A program made the translations under genes and the position numbers. The notes below the pieces were generated by a model. That model did no database searches, had not been told where the DNA came from, and worked only from the letters and a program-made list of their open reading frames with translations. Positions 50,657 through 63,597 of a stretch of 64,000 nt of DNA are shown piece by piece (the first letter of the stretch is position 1; each line of letters opens with the position of its first letter). Source of the stretch: Penelope pileata (lineage: Eukaryota > Chordata > Aves > Galliformes > Cracidae). The DNA lies in contig WBMW01005037.1 of the NCBI GenBank assembly GCA_013396635.1, positions 1,020,665 through 1,084,664 of the forward strand. Direction: 5' to 3'.

Positions 50657-51186
50657 ACACAGGGGAAGCATGGATGAGAAATGATAGCTCTGCATCTCTT
50701 CTGAGCCCACAGCACCAACGCTGCCACATCTTCTGTGTAGAAGATGCAGATTTCCAGCTTGTCTTGCGGGCGATGCAGTTCCTGTTGATATATGCAGCCC
50801 TCAAAGAACATCTAAGACAAAGATGCACCAAGTCTCTTGGCATGTATTTAGGTCAAATTAAAACTTAATTTGCTCCATGATAAATATAGCAATATTGGAG
50901 TTTCTGTGTTTAACACCTGAAGCTGGCAGTGGAGTTATCCTTCATTTGCAGTAGCGTATGATCACAGTTTTGGAAGTTTTTATTGGCATTTTTGGTGTTT
51001 TAGTTGGTGATTTCTCCACTCACTTATGGCTACTTTTCTTTGAATCTTTTATTGTTTTCATTTTCTTAAGTTGAATTTGCAGAACTGCTGTTTGGTTTGG
51101 TTTGGGTTTTTCTGCACGTTTTTTGTTTATATACTTTCTGAGCTTGATTTATACAGCAGGTCATTTGTTGCAACCAAACATTCATT

Positions 51187-51331
51187 TCATAGAGTCATAG
51201 AATGGCTTGGTTTGGAAAGGACATCAATGATCATCCAGTTCCAACCTCCCTGCCCCATGCCAGGGTTGCCAACTGCTAGAACGAGCACTAGGTCAGGTTG
51301 CCAGGGCCCCATCCAGCCTGGCCTTGAAGGC
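51187..51331 (-). repeat. CR1 LINE 3' tail, 5'-truncated
   Basis: The plus strand begins TTCATAGAGTCATAGAATGG and continues with CTTGGTTTGGAAAGGACATC, GATCATCCAGTTCCAACC, CAGGGTTGCCAACTGCTAG, AGGTCAGGTTGCCAGGGCCC and CATCCAGCCTGGCCTTGAA. This is the reverse complement of the classic bird CR1 3' UTR. The element is on the minus strand, about 145 bases long, and ends where the consensus would go on with CGCCTCCAGGGATGG. Two terminal units (TCATAGAGTCATAGAAT) are preserved. The 107-codon frame over this region is not a gene. Confidence 0.93.
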
Positions 51332-53730
51332 TGTCGATCTTGTCCTTACAGTTTGATCTTTCAAATAAACTTTCAAATTTGGTTTTATTCATAAATATTT
51401 CGTTCTATCTAGTCGGCTCTCAAATGTGACAGAGAGAAGGGAAATCTTAAGCTGAGGTGTTCTTTTCAGGGGAAATTTTTGCCATATAGGACATGTTAGC
51501 AACCATGAAATTCATGCTATAGTTTATAGAGTATTTGACTGTATAAGTGTATGTTTTAAATGAAAATAATCTGAAATCAGTGAGTGGAATTCATTCCAGC
51601 TCTTCCCTCTTGATATCTTATTGCAAGGGGAAGCTGCTAAGGTTGCCTCACGGACAGAGGTGACTTCAGTGCCACTTTCTGTTGGTCTCTGCTTGCAGGC
51701 TGGCCTGTTCCACTTCCATCTCACGTCCTGCATTTCAGAGGTTTTCTTTTCCTCTTGCCTGCTTTAACTTTCTAGTCCCTGCTAAGGCTATTCTCCTTCA
51801 GAAAGCTGCAACTTTCAGTAAAGAGGAATCCTATGGATTTGAGATGACAATCTTATGTGGGGGCATGAGGGGGAGAAAATTGCGATGTATCCTAGAAACT
51901 GGGTGACCTTTGTTGGAGGTGTCCAACTTCCAATGTGGTGTTCAGTTAATTTTTTTCTGTCTGAAGGAACCAAATGGCCCAGCTTTCTTTCTCTCATAGA
52001 CTCAAAGGCTTCCAATTTTGATGACGTTTTCCAACTATATTTAGGAAAACAATTGCTCCAACAAGTACAAGATAATATTGTGTTCTTAATCTGACATACT
52101 GAGCCATGCTGCTGGATTGATGTGCTCTCAACTTCCAACTTTTTAAGGCTAAAATGTCCCTATAAGCGTGCATTGTAATGCATAGCAGAGGTGATGTATT
52201 TTCTGAAGGATAGCAGAGGTAAATTGAACAACAGCTTTTGCAGAATTCTCATGCATCTTCCAGGATATAAAGCATCATAAATATGTCAAGAATAAATGGA
52301 CCGGTAATATAGAGCATATAAATATTAAAAGCACTCCCAATCAGGTCTGTACACATGAAGTTCTCAGCAAATTCAGGAGTTGCACCTTTTACATCTTGAA
52401 CTGTACCAACTAGAACATTCCTACAAGAAGTCTTCATTGTGAGATCCATTGTGAGATCTACGTGTGCAGCAGCAACAGGTAGAGACTTTGAGAGACTGTT
52501 TAATGCCTTTGAGCTATGAAGTGTGACTGTCTCTCACTTGTAATTATTTTGCAAGTTCTTTACACTGTGATTGTGAACTTAAGTAAACTTGCCTTAGCAA
52601 ATGAATAGCAGTGCTGTTTTATCTATTGACTATTCAGCATTGTTCTAGAATGTTTTACTCCAGAAGTCCTTTCAGGTGTGCTGCTGTGCTAAGTAAGCAT
52701 GGTAGCAGACCTTTTTGTTATTGTGAGATGAAATGCAGTTACCACATAGGCATGAATGACATCAACACAGGTCTGGTCTTCCCAAAGTGGAGGAGATTAT
52801 AACTTTGTATGAATATAACTATTGCTTTGATTGAAAAAAAAATATTCCCCTCAGCCGTATCCAATTATGAGGGACCCCTTGCCCTTCACCTGCAAACCAT
52901 TTTATCAAGATAAAAAATTACTGAAATATAAGTTAATGTCAATAATAGGAAAACAATATGTTCTGAACATATCCAAGTCTTGATTACAGTCCTAAAGGTA
53001 AATTGTTAACTTCAGTTTTAACTGAAAAGCAAATAACTTGGTTTCTTCGTATCCCTATTTAGAGCTCATATTGTATTCTCTAGTATTTTTAGAGGAAAAA
53101 AAAAAAGGCAGCACTTTAGCAGCTTTCAATGTCCTAAATAATAAACTTTGTTTAAATTATGCATTACATTTGAAGCACTGTTTACTTTTTAAGCTTATAG
53201 TTGCTTTTTTTTTTTGCATTTATTTCATATTTATGTGAAGTAAACAGTGGTAGAGCATGATCCATCCATCAGAAATGATGAGAATCTGTATGCCTCTCAC
53301 TACTGGTTTGGGCTTTCCTTTATAGCAGACAGTCATGCTTTCTCCTAAATTTTAGTTTTATGGACTGTGTTTTGTTCTCCTTGAAAGTACATTATAAATC
53401 GATAAGATGCATTTTACTGTAAAAGAAAATGTTATATATGTACAGTACTCCTTGGAAGACTTTTATATTTTATTGAACGGTTGAAGTTGCAAGTGGCACC
53501 CTTGGTGTAAGAGTAGCTTGGCTTTCCATTGCTGCTGTCTTCTGATTACTGTATATCACCTCCTATGCAAAATTTATTGCAGATCTAAGTATCTGTATTT
53601 CAATAACATCTCAAGAATGTTTATTGGAGTGAGTTATCCTCTGCTGTAGGCTAGGGCAAATACTTCCCTGGGAACTGATCAATACAAGTGGAAAACCAGA
53701 GAAATAAAATGAGTTACTGCAAAAATATGC
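51332..53730. other. Gene-free unique sequence
   Basis: No supported gene and no repeat that I can name. Frames of up to 107 codons occur on both strands around 51.8-52.1 kb and overlap each other, which is typical of chance. An A9 run lies at 52834-52842 and T runs at about 53.2 kb. Confidence 0.5.
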
Positions 53731-53790
53731 TGGGTGAAATCTTAACCCAGTGAAGTAAGTGGGAATTTTGCTGTTGAGTTCTAATGAGCT
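53731..53790. repeat. Ancient amniote repeat with GAAGT..GGGA core
   Basis: The order TGGGTGAAATC, CCCAGTGAAGTAAGTGGGAA, TTTTGCTGTTGAGTTCTAAT resembles an old repeat remembered from reptile and bird DNA (ggtgaaatcctggcccca.. gaagtcaatggga.. ttttgcc.. ttgacttcaatg). I know the pattern only by its words and cannot name the family. The match is short and diverged. Confidence 0.4.
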
Positions 53791-54583
53791 GATGGCATTT
53801 TTGTTGTTTATGAACACAGTAGTTCTCAGATGTTCCTGTAGCAGCAATATATTGCTCTAAGGCCCATTCCAAGACTGCAGCATGACAGACCAGGTCTTCT
53901 GAAAGAAACTTTGATGCTGCAGCAAGTTATAAGGGCCAGGTGTCCCCTTCCTGGAATTGTCTCTTTTTCCTACTTGGAAAAGAAGAGCAAAATAGCAAGC
54001 ACTTTAGAGAAGAGTGCATAGATGCCTGCTATTACTTACTGAATCTTGATAACCTTAAAATTAAAAATTAAAATATAACTAAGCAGACAGTCTGTGACTC
54101 GAAGATTTTATTGAGGATAAACATGCGAGGAATGCATGCCAATGAGCATGACAGCAGCATGGTTTAAAGGATCTATTGAGTGAAGTTTGACTGTTACAAT
54201 CCAATATTGTCAGTCAGTGGCTGGGTGGGTTAAAATCCTGGCATCTGAGACAAGAACCTGGGGCTCTTGCATCCCGTGCACCAGTGTATGGCCATTCTGG
54301 AGTAGGTCGATCCAGATTTTGCCATTGGAAATGTTGTGACAAATGTGACCCTGCATGCACGTGCTGCAGAATTGCATGGCTGTGGTACGTCTGATGGGAT
54401 TGGGGCTGAAGCATTGTGCTCTAATAGCATTCAGTTTTTCCTAACTCCTTCTATGTGTTAGGAGGTTCTGTGTCACAGAGCTCCAGGGTAGCTTTCTGCT
54501 CATTGTTAATAGGAAATAGATATGATATCTTAGGTTCTCTCCTTTCAAAAGCATTGAAATACCATAAATTTAATGGGTTGGAT

Positions 54584-54640
54584 GATAGAATCATAGAATA
54601 TTCTGAGTTGGAAAGGACCCACAAGGGTTATTGGTTGGAC
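54584..54640 (-). repeat. Very short CR1 LINE 3' tail
   Basis: The plus strand reads TAGAATCATAGAATATTCTG, AGTTGGAAAGGACCCACAAG and GGTTATTG, the reverse complement of the last 55 or so bases of a bird CR1. It lies on the minus strand and is truncated almost to nothing. Its ATATTCTGAGTTGGAA..GACCCACAAGG wording places it in the same subfamily as the copies ending at 12391 and starting at 63598. Confidence 0.88.
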
Positions 54641-55383
54641 AGACAGTTTGCTGCTGGACCTTGATTTCAATATTCTCATGACAACTCATTTAGTTGAATA
54701 AGAAACAAAATTTTCCAATTCTTACTGGTTTTGAAACATGATATGTATGCCCTGAAGGGGAAAGGAAATAAATAATTCAAACACACTAGAAAAATTAAAT
54801 CAGCTAAATGAAGCCAAAATCCCAAATCACAGGAAAATACTTTGATTGGTATTTTCCCCTCTTACTTTTCTGTGATGGATTTATTTTAGTCATCAGCAAA
54901 TCTGTCAAATCAAAAAAGTGTGTCTTTAAAGGAAATATTTACAGCAGTGTTTTCTTTTAGGAATCATATAATCTAAAATGAAAAAAATCCCTTTTAGCAG
55001 CATGGTTAAAAGACAGTTCAGCAGTGTGAGAAATTCTCATGTTGTTTCAGCCGGGTGATGCATTGCCTTTCTGCCTTGAAATTCAATCTCTGTTTGAATG
55101 CCTGACCTTTTTCTAATAAACATCTGCTATATTAAAAACCTGTGTTGTTCTTTTTTTTTTTTCTTTTGCATTATCATAAAAAGATGCAAAGGGAGAAGTG
55201 GAAGCGGGATCCAGAAACATTTGGAGTCACAACTCTTCCATTGACACTAATGTCACTGAAATGCAATCAAACTATCTATCTTCTCCATTATTTATTCAGT
55301 GTTTTCTCATGGGGCAGTGTGGTCTATCAGCATATGCTTGCGTGTGGGTACTGATCCTACACGTGTTGACTTTTGTCTTGTAG
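54641..55383. other. Gene-free sequence before the candidate exon
   Basis: No supported gene. It includes AT-rich DNA, a T-rich run near 55149-55162 and, at about 55236-55265, a CTTCCATTGACACTAATGTC word that may be another worn amniote repeat of the ATTGACTTCAATG type. A pyrimidine-rich tract ending in TAG at 55381-55383 could be a splice acceptor. Confidence 0.4.
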
Positions 55384-55809
55384 GGAGGTGGAAAACCATC
55401 CATGCACAAATTTTTGTTTTGTGACTGGGACTTTGTGACTTCTGCTTTACTGCAGATAATGACAGATAAAGCCATAGTTAAATGTCTCTCTCAACAGACA
55501 GAAAAGACAGCAGTAGCACAGCTCTGTTTGAAGCATGCTCATTCCTCCATGGCTCTGCAGCCACTGGTTTTGATGGGAGTGATTATTTCCTTAGGGGAAA
55601 AGAGACGACAGCAGAGGAATGCTACATCGTGTTTGAGAGACTTCATTAGGAAATGGACCCTTTTTCCTTTACACCTTGTCCTGGAGCTGTCTGGGGAAAA
55701 AGAAGAATGCTTTCATGAAAATATTTTGTTAATTGAGATCAAATTCTTTTCAGGCAGAATCCTCCACAAAACAGTAGTCAGCTTTTTATGGAAAAAATCA
55801 AACTTTTAG
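55384..55809 (+). other. Candidate terminal exon, unrecognised frame
   Basis: TTGACTTTTGTCTTGTAG (55366-55383) resembles a 3' splice site. Directly after it a frame opens with GGA GGT GGA, passes an ATG at 55402 and runs 141 codons to the TAG at 55807-55809. An AATAAA lies at 55934-55939. The product would contain clusters of leucine and cysteine but no domain I know, no signal peptide and no repeat. The in-frame stop just upstream coincides with the acceptor AG, so the frame would begin exactly at the splice site. Its length is near the longest expected by chance in this window, no upstream donor exon can be assigned, and I see no GT-rich element after the AATAAA. It is a weak candidate only. 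Confidence 0.13.
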
Positions 55810-58800
55810 AAGCTTCATAAGGTGTTTGTCACACTCTTTGCTTTTCAAGTGAAGCCTTATATTTCAATGAAGAACACTTGTCTGGCTTTCATTGCAAATA
55901 TTTTGCCACTGGTGTGCACCTGGCTCCCCGCTGAATAAAATTACGTCCCTATACCTTCCACATTGCCACGGAGTCTCCATGGGCTCTGGGATTAGCTTTC
56001 TGATGAGGTCCTCAGTGGTGGAAGAGGCTGTTATTACGGTTTTATATACACATGCCCATACACTGCGTCAGTGGGCAGGAAGCTAACAGCACACTGAGAT
56101 TTTTCTGTTCAGTAGCACCAAGAAATTGCATGTGGACCCCACTTGCTGTTGTACCTCTTGGACAGGCTCACTGCGTTTCCTGTTAGCTCAATTTCCAAAT
56201 ATTCCCAAAGGCTGCAAAGCTCTGTTGGTTTGTTAGGCTCTCTTGGAAGCATCGGTGCTCTTTTAAGGATCGTCAGCCACAATCTAGTGTTTGGTGTTCA
56301 GACGTGCACAACTGTTATTTAACACCTGTTAAGAAATGACAGGCTGTCAGTACCGGTTGTGAAGGAGCTTCAAGGAGCCATTGTTCTTTCAAATTAAAAC
56401 ATTTAAACATTTAAATCCAGAGCTAGGACTGCAGGCTCATTTTAATTATTCCTTTTGTCTTTTGGAAATAGTTTCCTACTGATGATCACACAGCTGTCAC
56501 ATATACATTACCTTTAGTCAGAATACATGACAGTGCTTTCCTATTAGCTGTCATTATTTCACAAGGAAAACTGAAAACCACTAGAGCAGATATATTAATT
56601 TCAAAAGAAGACACTGCTGGCGAAGTTATTAAAATAAAAATATCTGAAGACTCGCATTCATTTGATTTATAGCAAAGATCTGCTGTAATGTCTCTTGGCA
56701 GTTGAGGTGACTGGAATTTTTTGGCTGTCTGACTGAGATGCCTACAGTCCTGTCTGTCTGATCCCACTCCATCAGGCTGAGGAACAATATTCAGAGTAGG
56801 CAGTGATGTGTTAGTCATTCCTCCTTTCTAAGTCTTTTTTGTTAGCAAGATAAAAGTACTACATGGAGTAGAGCAGTCATAATCTTAAATAGTTGTAAAA
56901 TGTCTTAATATCTCCACTGTCTTTACCTTCCAATTTTGATTTTCTGTTGTTAGTTAATATTTATCAAACTCAATGTTAATTCTGAAACAGTGAAGGAATC
57001 CTGAAAAATAGTACAAATTTATGTTAAAGATGTCCAGACAGTATCAGCTCTTTTTGGTGACTTTTTGAAAGAAGCATCTCAGTAAATACCAGCATGTTTC
57101 TATCAGTCAAAGCACTTTGCACTTCCAGCCCTGGGCTCATAGCTGAGGAATAATTATCAAAGGGATGGGAAAAGAGCGAAGTTATATAACTACATTTTGT
57201 TCGAGAGACAAGTGGTGCTGCTTTCCTCCCTTCCAAGGTCACAGATATTCACCAAAAAGCTGAAGTGAGTCCAGGTCTTGCTAACTTTTAGCATGTTTGA
57301 ATGATTTCATAAGCTGTAGTTTTATGGGAGAAAAAAAAAGTGAGTATACATGGAGTGTGGGAAAATGTGCATTTATAAAGCAAGCAAGATTTTTCACTTT
57401 TCTCCCCTTGATCAAGCTGATTGCTCTGCTCCTGTTTTGCCTTTTTTACTTTGAATTTTTGCCTTCCCCACTCCTCCATGGTGGAGGAGCAGTGGCTGCT
57501 CCTTGCCCTGTGAGGTCCTGAGCACGCAGAACCCAGCTTTGCTTCTGCAGTCAGAGCTGCGTGAAGTGGCTTTGCAACCTCCTGTTGATACCTGCATGGC
57601 CCAGTCCCAGGGGTAAATGAATGGGTTTTGTGGCATAAGTTTAAATAATGATTGACAAAGTAGATTGCTTTGAGAACAATTCTGGTGGAATTGTTTTGAC
57701 TTTTTGTCCACTTCATTCATTCACTGGCTTTTTAGCCACAGCTGAAGAGTTTGCTTTTAAGACTTAAAAACCTACCTGTTGCTGCAGTTAGCTGCAGTTC
57801 CAAATATATCGTCTTTCCTGGGTGGCTTAAATAGAGATGTTCTTTTAATCCTCTCCTTAGAAGTGGTTGCACTGCGCGATCTGGATTCTGGCATGGCAGA
57901 AATGTTGCTTGTTTTTTGTGGATATTCTTGGTTACTTATGGGAGAATGCACAAAAAAAAAATAAAAGTTGAAAGCACAAAAGCAGGATGGAGCTATTTGC
58001 CATTTGCTGTCCAGCTAGATACAGTTAATTACATATGTCTTTTTCATGTTTAACCTCCTGAAATGTATAATGCTATTTCATTTTCATTTGTGTTTGCTAT
58101 GTTGGTTTGGAAATGAATATATGCAATATGTTTTCTGAGAGGTCCGGAAGTATTTTTAAAAGGGCAAAACAAATTGATTTAATCAAAGGTAATGTTAAGA
58201 GCTTTTTTTTTTTTTTTTACTTTTTTTTAATGGAATGTGCTGTGATTTCTGCTGCTAACATAAGATTTTTGTTTTTTACATTGCTACTCAAGGAGAATAT
58301 GCATGTTCTGAGAATGAACTCCAAAATTAAAAATAATAAACCTAACAGCAAAGTCTTAAGAGGAAAAGACTGCTGTATGAGAATAGCTTGTATAAAAAGA
58401 CTGCAGCATCTCAAAGTGCTTTCTTGCCTGGTAATACACCCAAAAAAATTATTGGGTAACGCAAGCTTTTGGACTCCTGTTAGTTTACATAGGTGCAGGA
58501 GTGATCAGGTGATTACTTTCCCTAGAAGCCACCGAGTCCTGATCCCTGATTACTTTGTCTTTGAATGTGATGGGCGGAATCCATGTCATTAATGGCTTAT
58601 TAGGAGGACTGGAGAAGTTTGGAGGTGGGAGCTGGGTGCCCCAACTGCTGGCTGCTCTGCAGTGCTGGTGCTCCTGGCTGGCAGAACCGCGGGCGCCAGC
58701 AGCCCCGCTGGCAGCAGGGCTGTGGGTGCTGCTGAGCAGCTCGCTCCTCAGGGAACTCTGGCACAGGAGCAGATGTGTGCTGAGAGGAGCGGATGGCTTG

Positions 58801-61474
58801 AACAAAGGTTGTTTTCGATTTGCAGGTAGATGCCTTCAGACTGGAAAAAAAGGAAATAATTAAAGCTTTTAATATCCTATTATAGCAGTTTCCGCTTTCG
58901 CCTCATTATATAGGACAAGCTGCTCTTTGACAAGGACCATTTTATGCTTCCTTTCTTTTCTCCTGTTACATTAACAGAGGTGCAGAACATGAACAGCTCT
59001 TTACATAAAGACTATTCTCTTCCTTATTGTTTGCTTTCAAATTGCTTGGCCTAAGCTTTGTTTTCCCAGACTAGGCAATTTGAACTGAATTTGTTATAAT
59101 CCTAACTTGTAGCTTTTTTCTCTTCTTTTTCAAATGCAAAAATCTCCCCCTCCCTCCACTCTTGTAAGTGAGGTTCGTAAATTTAGGAACAAATATCCAT
59201 GGTTTTTGCCCTAATATCACTGGGGGTTTGATACACAAAGTGAGGGTATGATGGTACCTAGATGACAAGAGGCAGCTGCCAGGCTGCATATAGGAGGAAG
59301 CATGCTTTTCTCATTACAAACAAATGTTGACCCCATGTTTCAGCTGGCAAAGCTGGGTGCTGTAGCCAGTGCATACCACACCACTCTTATGGGCAGCTGT
59401 GTTGTCAGCACTGCAAATGTCCAGTTGGGTTGGGTTTTGCTGGCCACACCAGGGATCATTAGAGGTCTGCGACAGAGTGCATGGGAAGGTGTCCTCTGGA
59501 GCTTACACAAATAGAGATGAGAACAAGCAGTGTTTAAGGTGATCATATGAACAGACAAAGTAATGAGTATGGAGGCGATTTTCATGTTGTGCCACAGAAA
59601 GCAAAATGTGAACAATTTTTTGGGATCATTTCTTCAAAAACTAACGTCAAGTGGTTTGTGGGCATGAAGTCCAAGGGAACCAGAAAAGGTGAAGGGGGTA
59701 TTGCCAGTGTTCAAACATTTTCAGCTGTATCTGAAATAAAGGTGCAATGTAGGTGGATAACAGAAATGAAGAACCAAATCTCTGCAGTAGACTCTGGCCC
59801 TTATTCAGCATTAACAGTCAAGGGTGTGATTCGATCTGAGCAGTGCCTGGAGTGATGGAAGAGTGATTAATAAATGAGCTAGTGGATGCTGGAAATTCAT
59901 GCACTGTGTGTCTTTGTGCTGATCCTCATTGTGTCTTCAAGTAGATCGTTTTCTTTCTGCATCCTTGCATACAAATATGCATACTTAGAGAATAGTGCTC
60001 TTAGAAGGATAACATAGGTGCAAACATCTTCTGATGACAGTTATATGCTAACGTGAACTTGAGGTGCTTTCTGAACTGCAAAAGTCAGTTATTACAAGTG
60101 CTCTTCACTGATAGGATCATTATTCCTTTCACAGTGTTCAAGAAATAATCCAACAAGCTGCAGTGTAAAATTAAGGAAACACTGTTTTCTGTTCAAGTGA
60201 AGGCTTGATTTTCATAACTGCTGAGATGGGAGAGTTAGCAGGTGTTACAGGGCAGAGCATGCACAGTGTATTTTCACATCGTTTTCTTACAAAATATCTG
60301 TATCAAAATTGACATCCATTTCTTACAAACATGCATTTTTTCTGGTAACAAACATTCACGTGTAAAAATGAAGACATCCATCTAATACTGATAAACCTGT
60401 GAGTGTTGGATCTTGTCTGGGCAGTGCAATTTTTAATATGGTGATTTTTTCCTGACAGTGGTTTTGTTTTTTCTTTTGCTGATGTGATGCTAGTTCTAGT
60501 GTTAGTACATTGACATCTGTGTTGGATGTTCAGGTTCTGTCTTTATAGGGAAATGCTGTATACCTGCAAATGTTTGTCGAGTTCTGAGTCTACATTAAAC
60601 AAGGAACTGAAGATATGCAAATGAAACCGTTAGAGAATTAACTATGTCAATTTATAATAAACAAGTACTGCAGAGAATTTAAGAAGTACAGACAGTTTAG
60701 CTAAAAAACAAATTGTGTATATTAAAGCATGCTGTACAATTAAGATGTCAATTTGGCAGGAGAAAACAGTAGTGACTTTTACAGCTAGGGCAAGACTCTG
60801 TGGGTCTTGACCTGGGAAGCTTGCTGGGGTGGCTGGCCTTTCAGGGGAAGGCATCTCATGTTTTGTTCAGATAAGGACTCTTTGACATAAAAGAGGCTGG
60901 AATGATAGATTGCTGTTTTGGTGATTTCTTGTTGAGTATTGGGTGTAATTGCCAGGTGCCTGTGAATGCAGCAGGTTACAATCTGGCTACAGGCAGATGC
61001 AAATGAGGAAGGAGCTGCCTTGATGTAGCTGAGCTAAAGCATCTCACTTCTGAATTATAATCCCTCTGGTATTCTAGTGTTGAAGACTTCTCCTCTGGCT
61101 GCCAATTTTGCTGAATTGTGCAATGGCTTTGTGATGTACACAAGCACTCGCTAGGGACTAAGGTAGATCTTTTGACCTAAGGCAACTGGAATTTAATCTC
61201 TGGCCCTTGGAGGTTTCCTTTATAGTTAGAGTGGCTTTTGCGTTGCATCAGCGTGCCTACTGATTGTTGGAAAATTGGCTTACCTTATTAATGTGTGCCA
61301 AGTGACTGGGATGTAGTACATCTGAAAATACCCAGGGGTCTTTCTTTCTTATGTATAAAGTTGGTCTTTTGCAGCCTGAAAAAATTACTTAGCTATGCAT
61401 AATTTTGTCTTTTCAAAATTTCTTGACATTAATTAATGCGGTTACTCTTGCAAATGTTGACTCAGACCTGACCA
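55810..61474. other. Gene-free sequence with one GC-rich patch
   Basis: No supported gene. It holds poly-T of 16 at 58203-58218 followed by T8 (58221-58228) and a GC-rich patch at 58600-58810 (separate entry). Frames reach 161 codons (58107-58592, plus), but that one runs through the poly-T as a phenylalanine block and is clearly spurious. A short CTCTGGCCCTTATTCAGC word near 59792 may be a trace of an old amniote repeat. Confidence 0.5.
58600..58810. other. Short GC-rich patch
   Basis: This is the most GC-rich part of the right half of the window, with CTG/CAG-rich wording and a small CpG cluster (ACCGCGGGCGCC at 58686-58697, CCCCGCTGG just after). Overlapping frames of about 100 codons open on both strands, so coding is not implied. 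It is too short and CpG-poor for a CpG island. It could be a local regulatory element or an old GC-rich repeat that I do not recognise. Confidence 0.35.
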
Positions 61475-61540
61475 AGTAAGGACTTATGCAGATGTTCAGC
61501 TTTACAGACTGACGGTGATCCCATTAACTTCAATGGGTAA
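61475..61540. repeat. Ancient amniote repeat with CCCATTAACTTCAATGGG core
   Basis: AGTAAGGACTTATGCAGATG, TTCAGCTTTACAGACTGACG and the palindromic core CCCATTAACTTCAATGGG (61520-61537, one mismatch from perfect pairing) follow the order of an old interspersed repeat that I remember from turtle and bird DNA (..gcatgtgctcagctttac.. cccattgacttcaatggg..). I cannot name the family. This is the clearest of the ATTGACTTCAATG-type copies in the window. Confidence 0.5.
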
Positions 61541-63597
61541 AATAACAGAATAAAAAGGTAATATGTGCAACTCCTGTGAACTGGTGCCAGTTTTGAAGTC
61601 ATTTGGTGCTTGCATCTATTTGTACTTCCCTGTTCCTCCTGAAAAATAGGTTGTGGATGTAAATCCAATTGCTTTTGCTGTAAATTTTAGTGTCCACAGG
61701 AGAGACATAATGTATTTGAAAATATGTTCTTTTTTAATTGGGACGTAAGAATAGAGACTACTTCTGTATGCATCTAGATTTCTGTAGAAGCTGTGCTCCA
61801 AGCATAGGATCATGGAACTTGTAATATACAGTGAAAATTATTGTCTTTACGCATCTGTATTGAGCAAAAATTTGATTCCCAGGATCTGAAATAAATTGCT
61901 TCAACAGTCAATAAGATGCCTGGGAAGACCTCGTATTACTAATATTTTTATTTTAATGTAGGATGCCCTTCCTCAAATTGTACAGAAGATCAGTTGTAAT
62001 CTCAGTTATCCCACTGCAAACCCTGAATCTCCCCTGAGTCTGAGTTTCCTATACACCTTCAGTAAAATCCCCTAAATGAATTTCCCAAAACCAGAATTTG
62101 TGTACTGGTAACGACGATGAATTCAGTAAACAATTAGTCATCATCACTATTCACTTTTCTGTCTTCAGCTGAGCTGTTCTCACTTCTTTCCAGAGGTTAA
62201 CAGCATCTCCAGATCATTTCTTTTGTCCCCAACAAGGTGTAAGCCACAGGGAGCTGTCTCCATGGGAAACGGGGCATTTTTATTCAAATAATCACTCAGT
62301 GTTATACTACATGAAAGCTGGGGCTTATGTAAGGCTGAAATTTCTTTAGTAATGACTGCTACATAATAGGGCCACCTGGTGATTTGTGTGTTGCATTGCT
62401 CTGTAGGAATCTTGAGTTCAGGAGCTACTTTAGGGCTCTGGCTGACAAGGAACACACGGGGCATGTATGCTCAGCTCATTTGCTTCATCTCGGATGAGGT
62501 CATGCTGACCGAGCAGCACTTTGAATTTCCCTTACCTGCTGGCAGATGCAGCAGTGAGGAGTTGTTACACAAGGAACGGCTCAGAGTAGCTGGATGCTGG
62601 AAAATTATGGAAATGAGCAGCGGCTGCAATAGTGGGATGTATATTTTCCGTGTATTGCTAGCAGGAAGGTTATTGCATCTAATACTGTTTATTAAACTAC
62701 TGTATGGTTTCTGCTGTCTGTTCCTTGTATTTCTTCATACAGTGAAAGGGAACAGTAATGAACACTGCTGCCTATGAATAAATGCATTCAAATTGTATCA
62801 TCTTTTTTTCATTAGAGGCTGTATTTTGATAACTGTTGATGTGCATACATTTCTTTCCAGAGTTCATAGCTCTAAATATGAGTTTTAATTACTCTGCTTA
62901 TCTTATGTTATCAATTCTGTGCTCACTGTTCATGTTGAGAAACCCACAAATGCTGTGATGCTATGCCTTTTGCTGACAACATTCTACAGAGAGAAGCAGA
63001 CATAAAAAGAGCTACATCAGAGCAACATTATCAATTTATACCAGCTCAGAATCAGAATCAAAAAACAAACCTGAAAAGTCAGTGGCTTTTATTTTGTTAG
63101 TGTTGTGAACATTCTCTTAGAGACAAACTAGCTTTGCTTTTTTTTTAAAAAAAAAAAAAAAACAACTTTCCAGCTATTACATCTGGTCAAAGGTGTGAAG
63201 TTGCCCAAAGCATAGTAATAATATTTTTCCATTCTTTTTAGGAGTGAATCTTTTTTCTGCCTCTTTCCAGCTCAATAGGAAAAGTTTATTTGGGACCACA
63301 GTACTATGTCTGTGGGAGTACGGGGAGGAGGTGCCAAAACGTTTTTCTCCTGCCAGGAGGTGAGCTAGGTTTAGCTTTATACCTGGTCACATGTCCCAAC
63401 ATCCTGGACAAAATGCATAGTCTGATCTTCCTGTAAATAGAACTTCTCTTCCAACAAGAATGCTTCTAGGAGAAAAAATTGTCATGTTTGTGGGTATCAG
63501 TACAGCCATAGGACCCACAGATGTTCTTAGAGTAAAGTGATGGGTCCCAAAGTTGTGTTCTCTGATCTTGTGGACACAATTCCCAAACAAGTGAAAC
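61541..63597. other. Gene-free unique sequence
   Basis: No supported gene. A 132-codon frame at 62379-62777 has hydrophobic runs near its end but no domain, no splice sites that bracket it well and no neighbour. A T9-A16 run at 63138-63162 forms a simple self-complementary tract. Confidence 0.45.

Noticed and set aside
50409..50868. Frames of 86-144 codons near 50.4-50.9 kb on both strands
   Set aside because: They lie over the minus-strand solo LTR and its right flank. They are not collinear with any retroviral gene.
58107..58592. 161-codon plus-strand frame
   Set aside because: Its central part is a phenylalanine block made by the poly-T at 58203-58228. No homologous domain is visible.
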